Origin: DASRHD01 sp035485575
GTDB taxonomy: Bacteria > Verrucomicrobiota > Verrucomicrobiia > Opitutales > Opitutaceae
Assembly (NCBI GenBank): GCA_035485575.1
Contig: DATHNW010000034.1
Span: forward strand, 58,142-122,141
Reading direction: 5' to 3'
Length of the DNA: 64,000 nt
Part shown: positions 52,401 through 59,929 of the stretch, piece by piece
How positions within the stretch are numbered: the first letter of the stretch is position 1
Layout of the letters: each line of letters opens with the position of its first letter
Program-made: the position numbers and the translations under genes
Notes under the pieces: generated by a model
Told to the model about the DNA's origin: nothing
Database searches by the model: none
The model's input: only the letters and a program-made list of their open reading frames with translations

Positions 52401-55400
52401 AATTGTTGAAGGTGGTCAGGTCGCCGCCGCCGGGCCAGAAGGAGGGATCGCTGCCGAGGGCAGGTTGCTCAGGAGCCCAGGTTCCGAAACTACGATAAGT
52501 CCGCTGAGTAATCTGATCCCCGTAGCTGTCGTACTCGTATTTGACCGGATAAACATCGTCGCCCCACGTGTGGGTCAGCTGGCCGCGCTGGTTATACTGG
52601 TAGCAAGTCGTCGTCGTAACATTTGCATCGTAGGCGGCGGGCTGGCCCGGCGCCGTATAGTCGATGCGTGGTTTCTCCACCTTGCGCACCCGCCCGGCGG
52701 CATCGTAGGTATAGCGGGCGGAAAGATGGTTGAGATCGTCATAGGTCTCATGCACGCGGGTCTGGCCGGAGTCGTAGACAAAATTGACGCCGTCGGCGCT
52801 GGTCCGGGTACGATCATAAACGCGAATTACACGTTGCAAGGCGTCCAGATCCAACTTGGTCAGCACCCCGCTAGGCGTAACCTCTTCCACGGGTATGCCA
52901 CCGACACTCCGCGTGACGGAGGGCTGCGCGGCAAGGGGACTGGTGGCGACAGAGGTCTGATTACCCTCATCCCGATTCACGAAAACAAGGTTCCGGGACT
53001 CATTGCCATCCGCATCCTGGGTGATCACTTCGCTGATGGCCTGGCCGGTCACAGGAATCTGCGAGGAGGATGGGACTGAAACCGAGTCAAAGCCAGTTTC
53101 GCGCGTCCAGCTCTTGCTCTCAAGAACTCCATTATCGCCGCTATTTTCAGGATAAACATAGCTCTCGGCGTAGACCCACCATGCGCCATCACGTTGACCA
53201 TGATTGGACACCCAGCGCTCAATCCGGTCGGCACTCCCGAGCTGGCCGTCGCCATCAAGATCCGTTCCTTTTTCGGTCAGTCGGCCCATGAGATCATAAA
53301 CATAAAGGACGGGCGCCAGGCCGCCGGTCTGAACTTTCGCGCGCTGACCCTTGTCATTGTAAGTATAAACCTCCGCGAAGGGAGCACCGACCGACGCCGG
53401 AGTCGCCTGCTGCTTTTGCATGACCCGGCCGAGGCCGTCCGTCCACGTCTTGGTCCAGCGCGGGCTGTTATTCGAGCCCTCAAACTTCGTTTCGAGCAAA
53501 CGGTTTCCGTCAAGGCTGTAGCTGTAATAGCAGGACACCACCGCGCTGCCGGTTTTTGATTGCGGTGATCCGTCCCGATTCGTCGCGGTGATGACCGTCG
53601 TGCCGTCAGGCAGCGTCTGGGTCACCGATTGGATCTGGCCGTTCTGCAAGGCGTAGCTGAACGAGGTCGTCTGGCCGAGTTCGGTCTGGGTGATTAGCCG
53701 GCCTGAAAAATCATAACCATAGGTGGAAACGTACTGCTCGGCATTGTCGTCGCCCACCTGCTTTTCAGTGATGCGGCCATCGCTGTCGTAAGTGAACCTG
53801 GTCCGTTTCGAAGGCAGTCCGCCGGCATTGTCAGCCGACGCTGGAATGGCCAGCTGCAATGACTGCTGCACCCGCCCAAGGGAATCATAGGTATATTGGG
53901 TGATGACCCCGCGCTCATCTTTTTCGTATTGTTTGCGGCCGATGGCGTTGCCGCTGTTGGTGAAAACGATGGCTCCATAGGTCACACTGCCGTTGTTCAC
54001 ATCCGTGTATTCCGCTTCGTAAAGGGCCCCCGTGCTGGCTTGGCGGCGGATGACGTGCCCGGCCATGTCGTAACTGATGTTTTCCCATTCGAGCTGGTTC
54101 CAGCCGCTGCCATCGTAAAACCATTTTTCGGTCCGGACCAAAAAGCCGCGTTCGTCCCGAATGGCCACGTCGCGTGTGGACACGTTGGCGACCAAGGCGA
54201 TGGCATCGATCGTCTGGCTGCAACCACTTAGGGTGGTCAGCCCCGCTCCGACCGACGTGCCGTTCACCACCGTGGCGCGAAATGCATTGCCATTGGGATC
54301 AGTGGTGAAAGTGCCGTTGCTGAAAGTACCGCGTTCATAGGCATAGCATTGCTTGGAGCCATCGGCTGCCTGGATCGAATAAGGCTGATTGCGATACCAT
54401 GGATCGACGCCAGCCCCCTGATAGACCTTGGCCGTACGGGTAATAATTTGCGTAGGGTTGTCGGTCGCAGAGTCGGATGAGACCGCCTGCCAGACCGGCT
54501 GGCCATTGGCCGCCGGCTGGGCGGAATAGGCATAGGTACTGACTGCCATCTGCGTGCCGTCGACCCAGTTTTCCACCCGTGACGGCACCCGATACGCCCC
54601 GTCCCAGTCGGGCGCATAGTCGATCGTCTGCACGCGATAACCACCGGCAGTGGTGGCCGGGAGGGCGGCTGGTCGTGACGTATCGCCAAAAGGAGTTACG
54701 ATCTCGCTCGTGAGGCCAATTCGGTTCTGGTCGGCATAATAGCCAAACTGCGTCCATGAACGATCGGGGCGCTCCTCATAAAAAGCGCGACCGGGATAGC
54801 GATCCGCATTGGGATCGAAGTTAAACACGTCGTAATATTTTCGATGGGTCGTGTAGCCGAGCGTGCCATTGGCAAAGTCAGGATGGAGTGCATCCAGATT
54901 TGGCGCGTTATTGACTAAATCGAAGACGGTTTCATAAGTGCTGGTGAAATCCGGTGTGGTGTACGGATTATTTGGATCGTCAGTGTGGGTGTAACTCCCC
55001 CCGCCATAACGGCCGACCAGTTTCATCGAACTGTCCGACTGGCTGGCCTGAAAAAAGTCCCCATTGAAATTGCCTGTGGCAGGGAACATCGAATTATACG
55101 ATACCCCCGTCTCATCATGGCTACCGTTGAAGCCATTGACGTGCAGCGTGCTCCGCGGCGCCAGCACACTGTATGATTCAGGCACCAGATCGGTCACATA
55201 GTGATTATAGGGGTAATCTATGCACCTTTGCACATAACCTATTATTACATCACAATATTGATCCGTGCACGTCCCGGGAATTGTTACATCGCAATAAGTA
55301 GGCGTACATTCCTCCTCATAATTATCGACTGTCTCTTCATCACAGACCTCTTCGGTCCCCACCTGTTGCTGTTTCCCACTAACGCATTCATATATTGGGT

Positions 55401-56730
55401 TGGTCCAACAGACCTTGCTCGTAATCGGATGGTTTACCAGCTCACAGTCTTCGCCGCATTCCTCCGTCGTGGTTTCATCTGGAGTACACACTACGCCACA
55501 GTATTCTTCTTCGGTAATGGGCTGGCTTGGATCATCGCCGCACACAGTCACCGTGTCCGTTTCCAAATGGCTTTCTTCCACCTCCACACTTATGTTATCA
55601 TAAGTCGGCTCGTTGACCATACTGGCCTCCTGGGTGGTGCTGCCCTCGGTCCGGGTGATATAGCACTGCCAGTTCGCGTCGTTCTCCCCACCCGTCGTGA
55701 TCACGTAGGCGACATAAGGAGTCCCACTGGCCTGATAACCGCCATTGCCGTCGGGCGTCGCAGCCGAGGCGGGGAAAAATTGCACCGTATTCTGGGATTC
55801 ATCATTCCCATGGATGATGTTCACGAAGGCCTGGGGCGTCAGAATCTGCCGAATCCGCCGGTTGGCCTGCCCGACTACGGAGGTGAAATCCTCGAAGACG
55901 ACTTTTACCTGATCGCTTGTCGGATAACAATAAAACGGCGCAGAGATCCGGCCCGGAAGATCCAGCCGGTATTGGCTTCGATCGAGGCCGTTGAGCTGAT
56001 AAGAGTAGAGCAGAAAATATGAGCCCAAGGCATCGCTCGCGCCAAAATGTTCGATGGGATCAAAATCAAGGAATCCGGCAGATTGGCCGTTGGGCAGAAA
56101 GCCCAGGCCGATGCGCAGATTGGTCTGACCAGGCGTAATATCGCCAGCCTGTCCCGCCATGACACCGGTTTCGCCCTTCGGTCTAACGATGAACAAAAGC
56201 GCCGATGTCGAAATGTCGCTCTCCAGGACCGATTCCTCGACAAAATAGCCCTTGGTCTGATCATAAAAATAAACGTCATAGCCAGACGGAGCCTGGACAT
56301 GAAACCGGAAGCTGCTCGCATTGCTTCCGCTGATATCGTGATACGAAATTGCCTGGTCGGTGGTGATCGGCAGCCACTGGGTACCCCCATCACTCACCCA
56401 TTGTCCGCCAGCGCTAGCTTGAGCATTCATGGCAATGCTCGTGTTCTGGGTGCTCGTTCCCTCTTTATGCCAATAAATCTCCGACGCGGCATTGAAGCCG
56501 ATGCTTCCACCATTGATGGACTTGGCTTCAGCCCAGACATAGACCCCGACATTCGACGGATATTCCACGCTCCCCGGACTTCCAGCAAGGGGTTGAGCAA
56601 AAGCACTCGCCGGATCCGTTGGATCATCCGCCGCCAGTCGGGCTGCCGCCAGCCCCAAGACAAGAGTCGTGAGCAGCAAGCCGCTGGCAAAGTTCAATTT
56701 GCGATCAGTTTGATGGTAAAACAGTTTCAT
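49438..56730 (-). CDS. RHS-repeat polymorphic toxin, Tse2-like tip
   Basis: 2430 residues. Signal peptide about 1-34 (cut near LAAARLAAD); an unrecognised beta-rich region about 35-390; an acidic stretch about 393-505 with 13 cysteines; then YD/RHS repeats (about 690-2000: YDSLGRVQQSL, YDLMGRLTEKG, YDPATGELRGVSYSDGTPSL) and the RHS-associated core with FRFSTKYQDVETGLLYYGNR, YYSSSLGRFINQDP and NPVNDWDYLGLDD, ending near 2066. A 270-residue variable linker with Gly-rich helices follows, then the tip (2334-2430: VFRGGS, DYKVGPDGNVTERGISLN, IPDGLKIKPTSGSHYEIVPV) resembling the Tse2 ADP-ribosyltransferase-like toxins. The signal peptide means Sec export, not a T6SS-loaded cytosolic RHS. Fourth gene of a five-gene operon. 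Confidence 0.9.
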   Translation of the reverse strand: MKLFYHQTDRKLNFASGLLLTTLVLGLAAARLAADDPTDPASAFAQPLAGSPGSVEYPSNVGVYVWAEAKSINGGSIGFNAASEIYWHKEGTSTQNTSIAMNAQASAGGQWVSDGGTQWLPITTDQAISYHDISGSNASSFRFHVQAPSGYDVYFYDQTKGYFVEESVLESDISTSALLFIVRPKGETGVMAGQAGDITPGQTNLRIGLGFLPNGQSAGFLDFDPIEHFGASDALGSYFLLYSYQLNGLDRSQYRLDLPGRISAPFYCYPTSDQVKVVFEDFTSVVGQANRRIRQILTPQAFVNIIHGNDESQNTVQFFPASAATPDGNGGYQASGTPYVAYVITTGGENDANWQCYITRTEGSTTQEASMVNEPTYDNISVEVEESHLETDTVTVCGDDPSQPITEEEYCGVVCTPDETTTEECGEDCELVNHPITSKVCWTNPIYECVSGKQQQVGTEEVCDEETVDNYEEECTPTYCDVTIPGTCTDQYCDVIIGYVQRCIDYPYNHYVTDLVPESYSVLAPRSTLHVNGFNGSHDETGVSYNSMFPATGNFNGDFFQASQSDSSMKLVGRYGGGSYTHTDDPNNPYTTPDFTSTYETVFDLVNNAPNLDALHPDFANGTLGYTTHRKYYDVFNFDPNADRYPGRAFYEERPDRSWTQFGYYADQNRIGLTSEIVTPFGDTSRPAALPATTAGGYRVQTIDYAPDWDGAYRVPSRVENWVDGTQMAVSTYAYSAQPAANGQPVWQAVSSDSATDNPTQIITRTAKVYQGAGVDPWYRNQPYSIQAADGSKQCYAYERGTFSNGTFTTDPNGNAFRATVVNGTSVGAGLTTLSGCSQTIDAIALVANVSTRDVAIRDERGFLVRTEKWFYDGSGWNQLEWENISYDMAGHVIRRQASTGALYEAEYTDVNNGSVTYGAIVFTNSGNAIGRKQYEKDERGVITQYTYDSLGRVQQSLQLAIPASADNAGGLPSKRTRFTYDSDGRITEKQVGDDNAEQYVSTYGYDFSGRLITQTELGQTTSFSYALQNGQIQSVTQTLPDGTTVITATNRDGSPQSKTGSAVVSCYYSYSLDGNRLLETKFEGSNNSPRWTKTWTDGLGRVMQKQQATPASVGAPFAEVYTYNDKGQRAKVQTGGLAPVLYVYDLMGRLTEKGTDLDGDGQLGSADRIERWVSNHGQRDGAWWVYAESYVYPENSGDNGVLESKSWTRETGFDSVSVPSSSQIPVTGQAISEVITQDADGNESRNLVFVNRDEGNQTSVATSPLAAQPSVTRSVGGIPVEEVTPSGVLTKLDLDALQRVIRVYDRTRTSADGVNFVYDSGQTRVHETYDDLNHLSARYTYDAAGRVRKVEKPRIDYTAPGQPAAYDANVTTTTCYQYNQRGQLTHTWGDDVYPVKYEYDSYGDQITQRTYRSFGTWAPEQPALGSDPSFWPGGGDLTTFNNYPENGLLHTRTDAQGHAIQYTYNVRGDVTERDAARGTTADYSYDPATGELRGVSYSDGTPSLAYTYDRLGRLATVQDASGFRTFTFRSDLLPDQEKFGYNQGATAQSIYGSNLSVNYAYGPMNGALVAPLGFDLKDGGGATTAYSYRATLDAQTGRLASITSDAGTYNLHYVSNSDLLYSINNGAWSQMRSYEDHRDLLQTISTVQGAGTIGSYAYQNDPLGRRYQMTQTGQVFSPYVTAGNSVITQFTYNARSEVTDSDTRVGDPTSPASAPELHGRHFGYAYDDIGNRTQDTVNGVANTYSPNELNQYTSRQTPATLPVSGTAAPGSTVSINGSALAGSEWQNQYFYRDIAKNPTTGGMQSIAYSGVLAGQTFADTAFSWARPTAESFTYDNDGNLTSDGLWNYAYDAENRLSAAYSQYPDETGQRVAVQFTYDYQGRRVEKQVYNYNGSQLGLCRSRRLYVYDGWNLVAEYDASVVDGTRLGLVRTCTWGPDLSGTSDGAGGVGGLLALKDFRSGYAGVYQAAYDGNGNLTALTSEATGQIQAAYEYDAYGNAVRASGSYAKENPFRFSTKYQDVETGLLYYGNRYYSSSLGRFINQDPSEEGGGINLYGFTTNNPVNDWDYLGLDDGGDWGDDWGAWGAGISGSGSIGDFIGSFPRDGKLVYSTTTNSDGSGVFTLSFTSPEGDTFNYKSSWTSNGNKQAWIDINTDAFHALYETGATYHGSFVYEGDGKGMVWHEEADTTSRFISNDKSPPAVDAGQVWTDAGRTALQGANDYAVGLAEGTWGAIKGMGQMFRHPINTTQNLANGLGTFAANLVDDPSGTMSSVGNGLMNTLNDPHQIGVVVGNVAGGTFLGAGFSSAIGMVGRTSNLFRKVAGVAEDMSDASEKPVFRGGSSLEPRKGIDYKVGPDGNVTERGISLNADKLDKNIQKYGGAFEVDRASIPDGLKIKPTSGSHYEIVPVRPMPEAEYLNLMKQVKLKSFNGI
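49441..49731 (-). other. Tse2-like toxin tip of the RHS protein (residues 2334-2430)
   Basis: The last 97 residues share with Pseudomonas Tse2 the order VFRGG (Tse2 LYRAV), a PDG-turn followed by GISL and a Asp/Lys stretch, then IPDGLKIKP and HYEIVPVRPM (Tse2 IPPDLKVKQ and HYTIMPAKPM). Recalled from memory; no alignment was run. This stretch is AT-richer than the RHS shell. Confidence 0.5.
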
Positions 56731-56751
56731 ATGGCCTGCGTGAAAATCGCG

Positions 56752-58422
56752 TTAGCGCACCGGTGAAAACAAGGCGAACCCGACTGACAGAGCGTCTTGT
56801 TTCTGGGGATCGGTCCCCTGGAGGTATTCCTGAAGATTGGTGACACCGTCGCCATCGGGATCGAGATTGCGCTGGTCAATCGAGAGGCTGAGGCCGTGGG
56901 CGGTCTCCCAAGCATCGTCGATGCCATCGTTGTTGACGTCGGCAAAGAGCGGGTTTTGCGGGCCGGCGAAGATATCGTCGAGACCGGTGGCAGTGGCAGC
57001 GTCGCCAGTGACCGCAAAGCTGGAAAGATAGGTGCTGGTGCTGTCGCGAAAGTTAAGGTCGGCCGCGACCATGATGCCGTTGGCATAAAGGTCCCAAGTC
57101 TGGTGCGTGTAATCAAGGCGCGCAGTCAGGCGGATCCAGTTTTGCGACTGATAGTCGGCAAGCAATGGCGCGATAAAGGGAGTGGACTGCCAGGCGCCTC
57201 CGCCGGAACCGTTGCCGTTGAAGGCCTGGAGCGTGCCCTGGCTGCCATTGAGGACAAAGGCAAAGCGCGCACTGCCGACGTCGAAGGTGGTAGCGGTGTT
57301 GATATCGGTTTCCGCCACGGGCTTGGCATAGAAATCGACGAATATGATGCTGGCGCCCGAAAGCGGCGCGAAGGTTTGGGCGGCCTGCGCGAGCGTCGAG
57401 CCAGGTGCGAGCACGACGGACTGGGTGCCGTGGGAAGCGTCCAGATTGGTGACGGAAGCCGTGCCTTGGGCGATGCTCCAGCCAAGCTGGTGGTCAAGCG
57501 AGCCCAAGGAATAACCATCGCTCGCCTCAAAGTCAGTCAGGTAGGGCAGCACCCGGCCAGGCAGCACGGTGATGGCAATCACCGCAGTGCGGGTAGCTGC
57601 AGTGTGGGAGGCGTTCCAGGCATAGCCGTCGAAGTAGTAGGTGCCGGCATCGGGTGCCGTCCAGGCATAGCCCTGGCTGGCCGAGGTCCCATTGACACTG
57701 GTATAACCCAGGTTGGCGATGAGTCCGCCCGATGAGTTGCACGATTCCAGGCCGATTTCGCTCATGCCATTGCTGCTGCTGCCGGCCACGGTAAAGCTGA
57801 TGCTTTGCCCGGCTTGAACCGAGGTCGTCGAGGGGGTCACCGTCACGGTCGGCACCACCCCCGGCACGGTGATGGCGATCACTGCGGTGCGGGTAGCTGC
57901 AGTGTGGGAGGCGTTCCAGGCATAGCCGTCGAAGTAGTAGGTGCCGGCATCGGGTGCCGTCCACGCAAAGCCGTGGCTGGCCGAGGTCCCACTGACACTT
58001 AGGTTACCAAGGTTGGCGGTGACTCCGCCCGATGCAGCGCATGACTCCAGGCCGATTTCGCTGATGCCAATGCTGTTACTGCCAGCCACGGTAAAGCTGA
58101 TGCTCTGCCCGGCTTGAACCGAGGTCGTCGAGGGGGTTACCGTCACGGTCGGCAGCGTCTCCGGCAGAGTAACTGCTGACGCCTCAAAGGTGGCGCCCGA
58201 GGAGGAGAAGCCGGCGTTAAGGGTAATTTGCGTAGTGGCGAAGAACTTGACATTCGCGCCGTTGGTCACGCTGACCGTCCCGCTGGTGGCGACCGTGCTT
58301 GGCCCGAGAACGGTCACGTTCTGGCCGGAACCGTAGGTGGTGTTGCTCACCGTGGTCTGCGCGCGGGCCGAAAGGCCGAATGCCAAGACAGCGAGCAGGA
58401 AAATCGAAAGCCGGAAGTTCAT
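56752..58422 (-). CDS. Secreted Ig-repeat protein with LamG-like and calcium-type C terminus
   Basis: 556 residues. Signal peptide about 1-21; a beta region of VSNTTYGSGQNVTVLGPSTV type; two Ig-like modules of exactly 100 residues (TVTVTPSTTSVQAGQSISFT, DAGTYYFDGYAWNASHTAAT); a LamG/concanavalin-like region about 295-480; and a thrombospondin-type-3-like calcium segment (DVNNDGIDDAWETAHGL, DPDGDGVTNLQEYLQGTDPQ). It lies 21 bases upstream of the RHS gene and 46 after the fibre-like gene, so it is part of the toxin operon and may anchor or carry the RHS protein at the surface. Confidence 0.78.
   Translation of the reverse strand: MNFRLSIFLLAVLAFGLSARAQTTVSNTTYGSGQNVTVLGPSTVATSGTVSVTNGANVKFFATTQITLNAGFSSSGATFEASAVTLPETLPTVTVTPSTTSVQAGQSISFTVAGSNSIGISEIGLESCAASGGVTANLGNLSVSGTSASHGFAWTAPDAGTYYFDGYAWNASHTAATRTAVIAITVPGVVPTVTVTPSTTSVQAGQSISFTVAGSSSNGMSEIGLESCNSSGGLIANLGYTSVNGTSASQGYAWTAPDAGTYYFDGYAWNASHTAATRTAVIAITVLPGRVLPYLTDFEASDGYSLGSLDHQLGWSIAQGTASVTNLDASHGTQSVVLAPGSTLAQAAQTFAPLSGASIIFVDFYAKPVAETDINTATTFDVGSARFAFVLNGSQGTLQAFNGNGSGGGAWQSTPFIAPLLADYQSQNWIRLTARLDYTHQTWDLYANGIMVAADLNFRDSTSTYLSSFAVTGDAATATGLDDIFAGPQNPLFADVNNDGIDDAWETAHGLSLSIDQRNLDPDGDGVTNLQEYLQGTDPQKQDALSVGFALFSPVR
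57553..58152 (-). repeat. Two tandem 300-bp repeats (100-residue modules)
   Basis: Copies 57553-57852 and 57853-58152 are in register at exactly 300 bases. A 60-base block is identical in both (57601-57660 and 57901-57960). They encode the two Ig-like modules; the differences cluster in loops. Recent internal duplication or gene conversion is likely. Confidence 0.92.
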
Positions 58423-58468
58423 TCGAAAGGAATTCAGCGTGGCGTTTTCTTGAAGCCGCGAAAGGCTC

Positions 58469-59929
58469 TCATTTCTGCGAAGTTTCAGTGCGCAGTACGG
58501 TGTTTTCCTGCTCCAGCTGATCGATACGTTGCGATTGCTGGTCGAGGCGCGTGGCCTGATCCTGCAGCAATTTCTCCTGCTCGATCTGGTGCAGCGTGAG
58601 TTCCTCGATCTTCTGCAGCAGCTTCACCTGCATCTGGGCAAGATCGATGCCCTGCGCCTGAGCCTCCTCCGCGCTCGGAATGCCAGGTAAGTGGCCCTCC
58701 TTTTTGATCGAGGCCTCGACTTCATTCAGGGACGCGAGCTTATAGCCCGGCTTGAAGACAAAGTCGGCGTAGGTCGTCGTGGAACTGACAAAGGACGTGG
58801 CGTGCACCGAGCCCGCGACGTCCAGCTTGTATATCGGCGAAGTCGTGCCGATGCCGACGTTGCCTCCCGCAGGTTGCAAAAAAAGTGGCGAGTCAGTCAT
58901 TGGATTCCCGCTTGAATCGGTCGCCTGAATACTAAATTGGGTGAGACTCGGCTGCGTAAAACGAAGTTGGCGATTGAGTCCAGAGTTGCCGCTGAAATAA
59001 AAGCCCGTGGGATAAGTATTATCCGAATTTCCAGAGATCAGTCCTGTCCCGCTTGAAATATGCAGCTTCGCTTGAGGATTTGTCGTACCGATGCCGACAT
59101 TGCCAGCGAAGTAGTTGTTCGCTCCAGAATCGGCGGCATAGATATCGTAGGGCACATTGGTGTGAGTGCCGGTGGTCAGACCGGTCAGATACAGACCGTA
59201 CTCGTTGGTTACCGTCCCCAAATTGCTCGCTATGACATACAGTCCATAGTCGTTGGTCACCGTGCCCACATTGGACTGCGCAGCATATATCCCATATCGA
59301 TTGGTGATGAGACCGTTTGCCGTCCCATTGGTCATAAGCATCTCAGACCCGATAGCCGTGTTGACCGTAGAATGCTGTGAGGCATTGTTTCCATTCCCTA
59401 CGCTCATTGAGATGCCCCACATGTCATTAACTGTGTTGCCAGCTCCGAAGTTTTTAACTTGATAGACTTCTCCCGCCAAAATACCCGAATATCCGCTTCC
59501 ATAATTGTATAAAGATTCACTTGTCCCAGATACGCTGCTAGAGAATGACGTTGAGTTACTGGCCGGTATCGTGGTGATAAATTGGCGACCTGTGATTTGC
59601 TGGCTTGTCGTTGCCGATGGATTAACCAAGAAATAATCGAAATTCGCTGCGGTGACGCCCGACAGAGACGTGACCTCCGAAGACGATTTGAGATTCGCCA
59701 CATATAAGGTGCTGGGAACACCGGAACCCGGATCATAGCTTGTGGCGGCGGTCGGATTGTTCACATTACTCAGCTCGAGCAGCGCAGCCGGCGTCGACGT
59801 GCCGATGCCAACGTTATTGCTGCTGGTCACGACCAAGCCGGTCCCCTGGGCGTGAAGATTGGCGCCCGCCGCCAGCAACGCGGCAAGCAGCATATTACGG
59901 AATTGGCAGGGTCTTTTCAGCATATTCAT
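58469..59929 (-). CDS. Fibre-like secreted protein with C-terminal coiled coil (paralogue A)
   Basis: 486 residues. Signal peptide about 1-27 (ending NLHAQ); GTGLVVTSSNNVGIGTSTPA opens the mature protein, the VGIGT(S/T)P phrase typical of tail-fibre-like proteins. It recurs twice (YFAGNVGIGTTNPQAKLHIS, GGNVGIGTTSPIYKLDVAGS). A Thr/Asn/Gly-rich YGLY repeat area (VTNDYGLYVIASN, VTNEYGLYLTG) follows. The C terminus has ADFVFKPGYKLASLNEVEAS, HLPGIPSAEEAQAQGIDLA and a heptad coiled coil, as in trimeric fibre ends. It is a paralogue of the next gene; starts overlapping it by 4 bases. Confidence 0.82.
   Translation of the reverse strand: MNMLKRPCQFRNMLLAALLAAGANLHAQGTGLVVTSSNNVGIGTSTPAALLELSNVNNPTAATSYDPGSGVPSTLYVANLKSSSEVTSLSGVTAANFDYFLVNPSATTSQQITGRQFITTIPASNSTSFSSSVSGTSESLYNYGSGYSGILAGEVYQVKNFGAGNTVNDMWGISMSVGNGNNASQHSTVNTAIGSEMLMTNGTANGLITNRYGIYAAQSNVGTVTNDYGLYVIASNLGTVTNEYGLYLTGLTTGTHTNVPYDIYAADSGANNYFAGNVGIGTTNPQAKLHISSGTGLISGNSDNTYPTGFYFSGNSGLNRQLRFTQPSLTQFSIQATDSSGNPMTDSPLFLQPAGGNVGIGTTSPIYKLDVAGSVHATSFVSSTTTYADFVFKPGYKLASLNEVEASIKKEGHLPGIPSAEEAQAQGIDLAQMQVKLLQKIEELTLHQIEQEKLLQDQATRLDQQSQRIDQLEQENTVLRTETSQK

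Noticed and set aside
49438..56730. RHS locus as part of a type VI secretion or Tc-toxin cluster
   Set aside because: No vgrG, paar, eagR, hcp or TcA/TcB-type gene is in the window, and the protein has a Sec signal peptide.
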